Assembly (NCBI GenBank): GCA_937123825.1
Contig: CAKZKQ010000319.1
Coordinates: 1-32,854 of the forward strand
Reading direction: 5' to 3'
Source of the DNA: an uncultured Pseudomonadota bacterium
Lineage (GTDB): Bacteria; Myxococcota_A; Bradymonadia; Bradymonadales; GCA-2716585
DNA length: 32,854 bases
Shown here: piece after piece, positions 32,036 to 32,854 of the stretch
How positions within the stretch are numbered: the stretch's first letter is position 1
Layout: the number at the start of each line of letters is the position of its first letter
Made by a program: the position numbers and the translations under genes
Notes under the pieces: generated by a model
Seen by the model: only the letters and a program-made list of their open reading frames with translations
The model's database searches: none
Told to the model about the DNA's origin: nothing

Positions 32036-32854
32036 ACAAACAACCCAACATCCATACAAACCGCAGCCTGTGGGCGCTGGCAGCGGTGTTTGTCCTGAGC
32101 CTGACGGCTTGCAACGAGCCGGCCCCTTCGCCCATCACCGGCCCCACCACCATCGACTACACGCTGCGATGGGACACGGGCCAACGGGTCGAAGCTCAGG
32201 ACACAGGAGGTTGGGCAGTCACCAACGACCAGGGATACCGGGTCGAGGTCCACAAAGCCTTTTTGATCAACTACAGCGCAGAGCTGGTCGAGTGCCTGCC
32301 AGAAAGCACCACGCAGACCACACGGTGGTGGCGTTGGCTGTGGCCCGAGCAGGTCGCCTGGGCCGGTCACGGCGACGAAGAAGACAACCCCAGCGCCGTC
32401 TCAATTTCGACCGTCGAGCGCTTGGACAGCCTCCAGCCGGTGGCCTTTGGTCAGGCCAAGGTCGAACCGCTGCGCTATTGCAACGCCCATTACCTGGTGG
32501 CGCGCTCGGACACGGGCACTCAGGGCCTCCCCACCGACATCGACCTTGAGGGCATCAGCCTCCACATCGAAGGCACCTTCGCCGCCGATGGCGCCGCCCC
32601 CTCCCCCTTCACCATCCACACTGGGCTGGCCACAGCGGTCCTCCAGGACATCTACGCCCAGGGTCATATGGGCGACGCCGCCCACACCGTGGCGCTCGAC
32701 AGTGGCCAGGGCAACACCCAGGTGGACATCCATCGCAGCGCCGAGACACTCTTTGACGGCGTGGACTTTGCCACCGCCGACGACCGCACCCTGGCCCGCT
32801 CGGTGCTGCGCAACCTCCACCAGAACACCCAGATCCACATCACACAACCCGAAC
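32032..32854 (+). CDS. Lipoprotein of unknown function, 3' end outside window
   Basis: Open from an ATG at 32032 to the window edge (274 codons, no stop). The N-terminus has a textbook lipoprotein signal, RSLWALAAVFVLSLTAC, with C27 as anchor. The mature part is mixed alpha/beta with aromatic-rich segments (TTRWWRWLWPEQVAWAGHGDEEDN, about residues 94-117) and several His and Cys residues (for example YCNAHYL). That composition could bind metal, but I recognise no family and this is only a guess. The ATG overlaps the TGA of the Cys-rich repeat gene, so the two are translationally coupled and likely act together on the cell surface or in the periplasm. Confidence 0.85.
   Translation, partial: MNKQPNIHTNRSLWALAAVFVLSLTACNEPAPSPITGPTTIDYTLRWDTGQRVEAQDTGGWAVTNDQGYRVEVHKAFLINYSAELVECLPESTTQTTRWWRWLWPEQVAWAGHGDEEDNPSAVSISTVERLDSLQPVAFGQAKVEPLRYCNAHYLVARSDTGTQGLPTDIDLEGISLHIEGTFAADGAAPSPFTIHTGLATAVLQDIYAQGHMGDAAHTVALDSGQGNTQVDIHRSAETLFDGVDFATADDRTLARSVLRNLHQNTQIHITQPE

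Overview
This is a GC-rich, densely coded bacterial chromosome segment with no rRNA, tRNA, insertion sequence, phage or CRISPR. Several traits point to a Myxococcota-type, deltaproteobacterial lineage, possibly Bradymonadia-like: Ser/Thr kinases including one fused to a formylglycine-generating-enzyme (FGE)-like domain, many lipoproteins with Asn/Asp-rich or charged linkers, Cys-rich repeat lipoproteins, a fused CysN-CysC, and PilT-like ATPases away from pilus genes. The lineage is inferred from gene content only; no phylogenetic marker is present.

Left part (1-6135). Three minus-strand genes read kinase-FGE fusion, exported protein, second kinase (cut by the window edge). A 395 bp gap separates them from two overlapping plus-strand PilT-family ATPases, the first with an N-terminal extension and an unusual P-loop.

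6136-11365. A possible self-contained small gene (promoter-like sequence, strong Shine-Dalgarno, 56 codons, hairpin) precedes a MATE-family exporter that ends in a long GC-rich hairpin. Next come an exported Lys/Arg/Glu-rich protein, a small charged lipoprotein, a small convergent hypothetical gene, and, after a 500 bp gap with inverted repeats, a phosphofructokinase with the signature residues of the pyrophosphate-dependent type.

11409-19189 (minus strand). A three-gene ABC exporter (ATPase plus two permeases) is tightly coupled. An 809 bp gap with a perfect CRP-type palindrome separates it from a large alpha-2-macroglobulin lipoprotein with an intact CxEQ thioester motif.

19449-27201. A likely plus-strand operon encodes an unrecognised lipoprotein, a PQQ-type beta-propeller exported protein and an ADP-ribosylglycohydrolase. 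The last gene overlaps, tail to tail, a leucine-rich-repeat gene that is itself translationally coupled (ATGA overlap) to a sugar-dehydrogenase/diheme-cytochrome lipoprotein.

27558-32854. cysD and a cysN-cysC fusion encode sulfate activation. They are followed by a Cys-rich lipoprotein-like protein with nine four-cysteine repeats, coupled by an ATGA overlap to a lipoprotein gene that runs off the window. The best candidates for something undescribed are the two coupled lipoprotein/envelope pairs (23291-27201 and 30911-32854), the 19449-23403 operon, and the small gene at 6285-6598.
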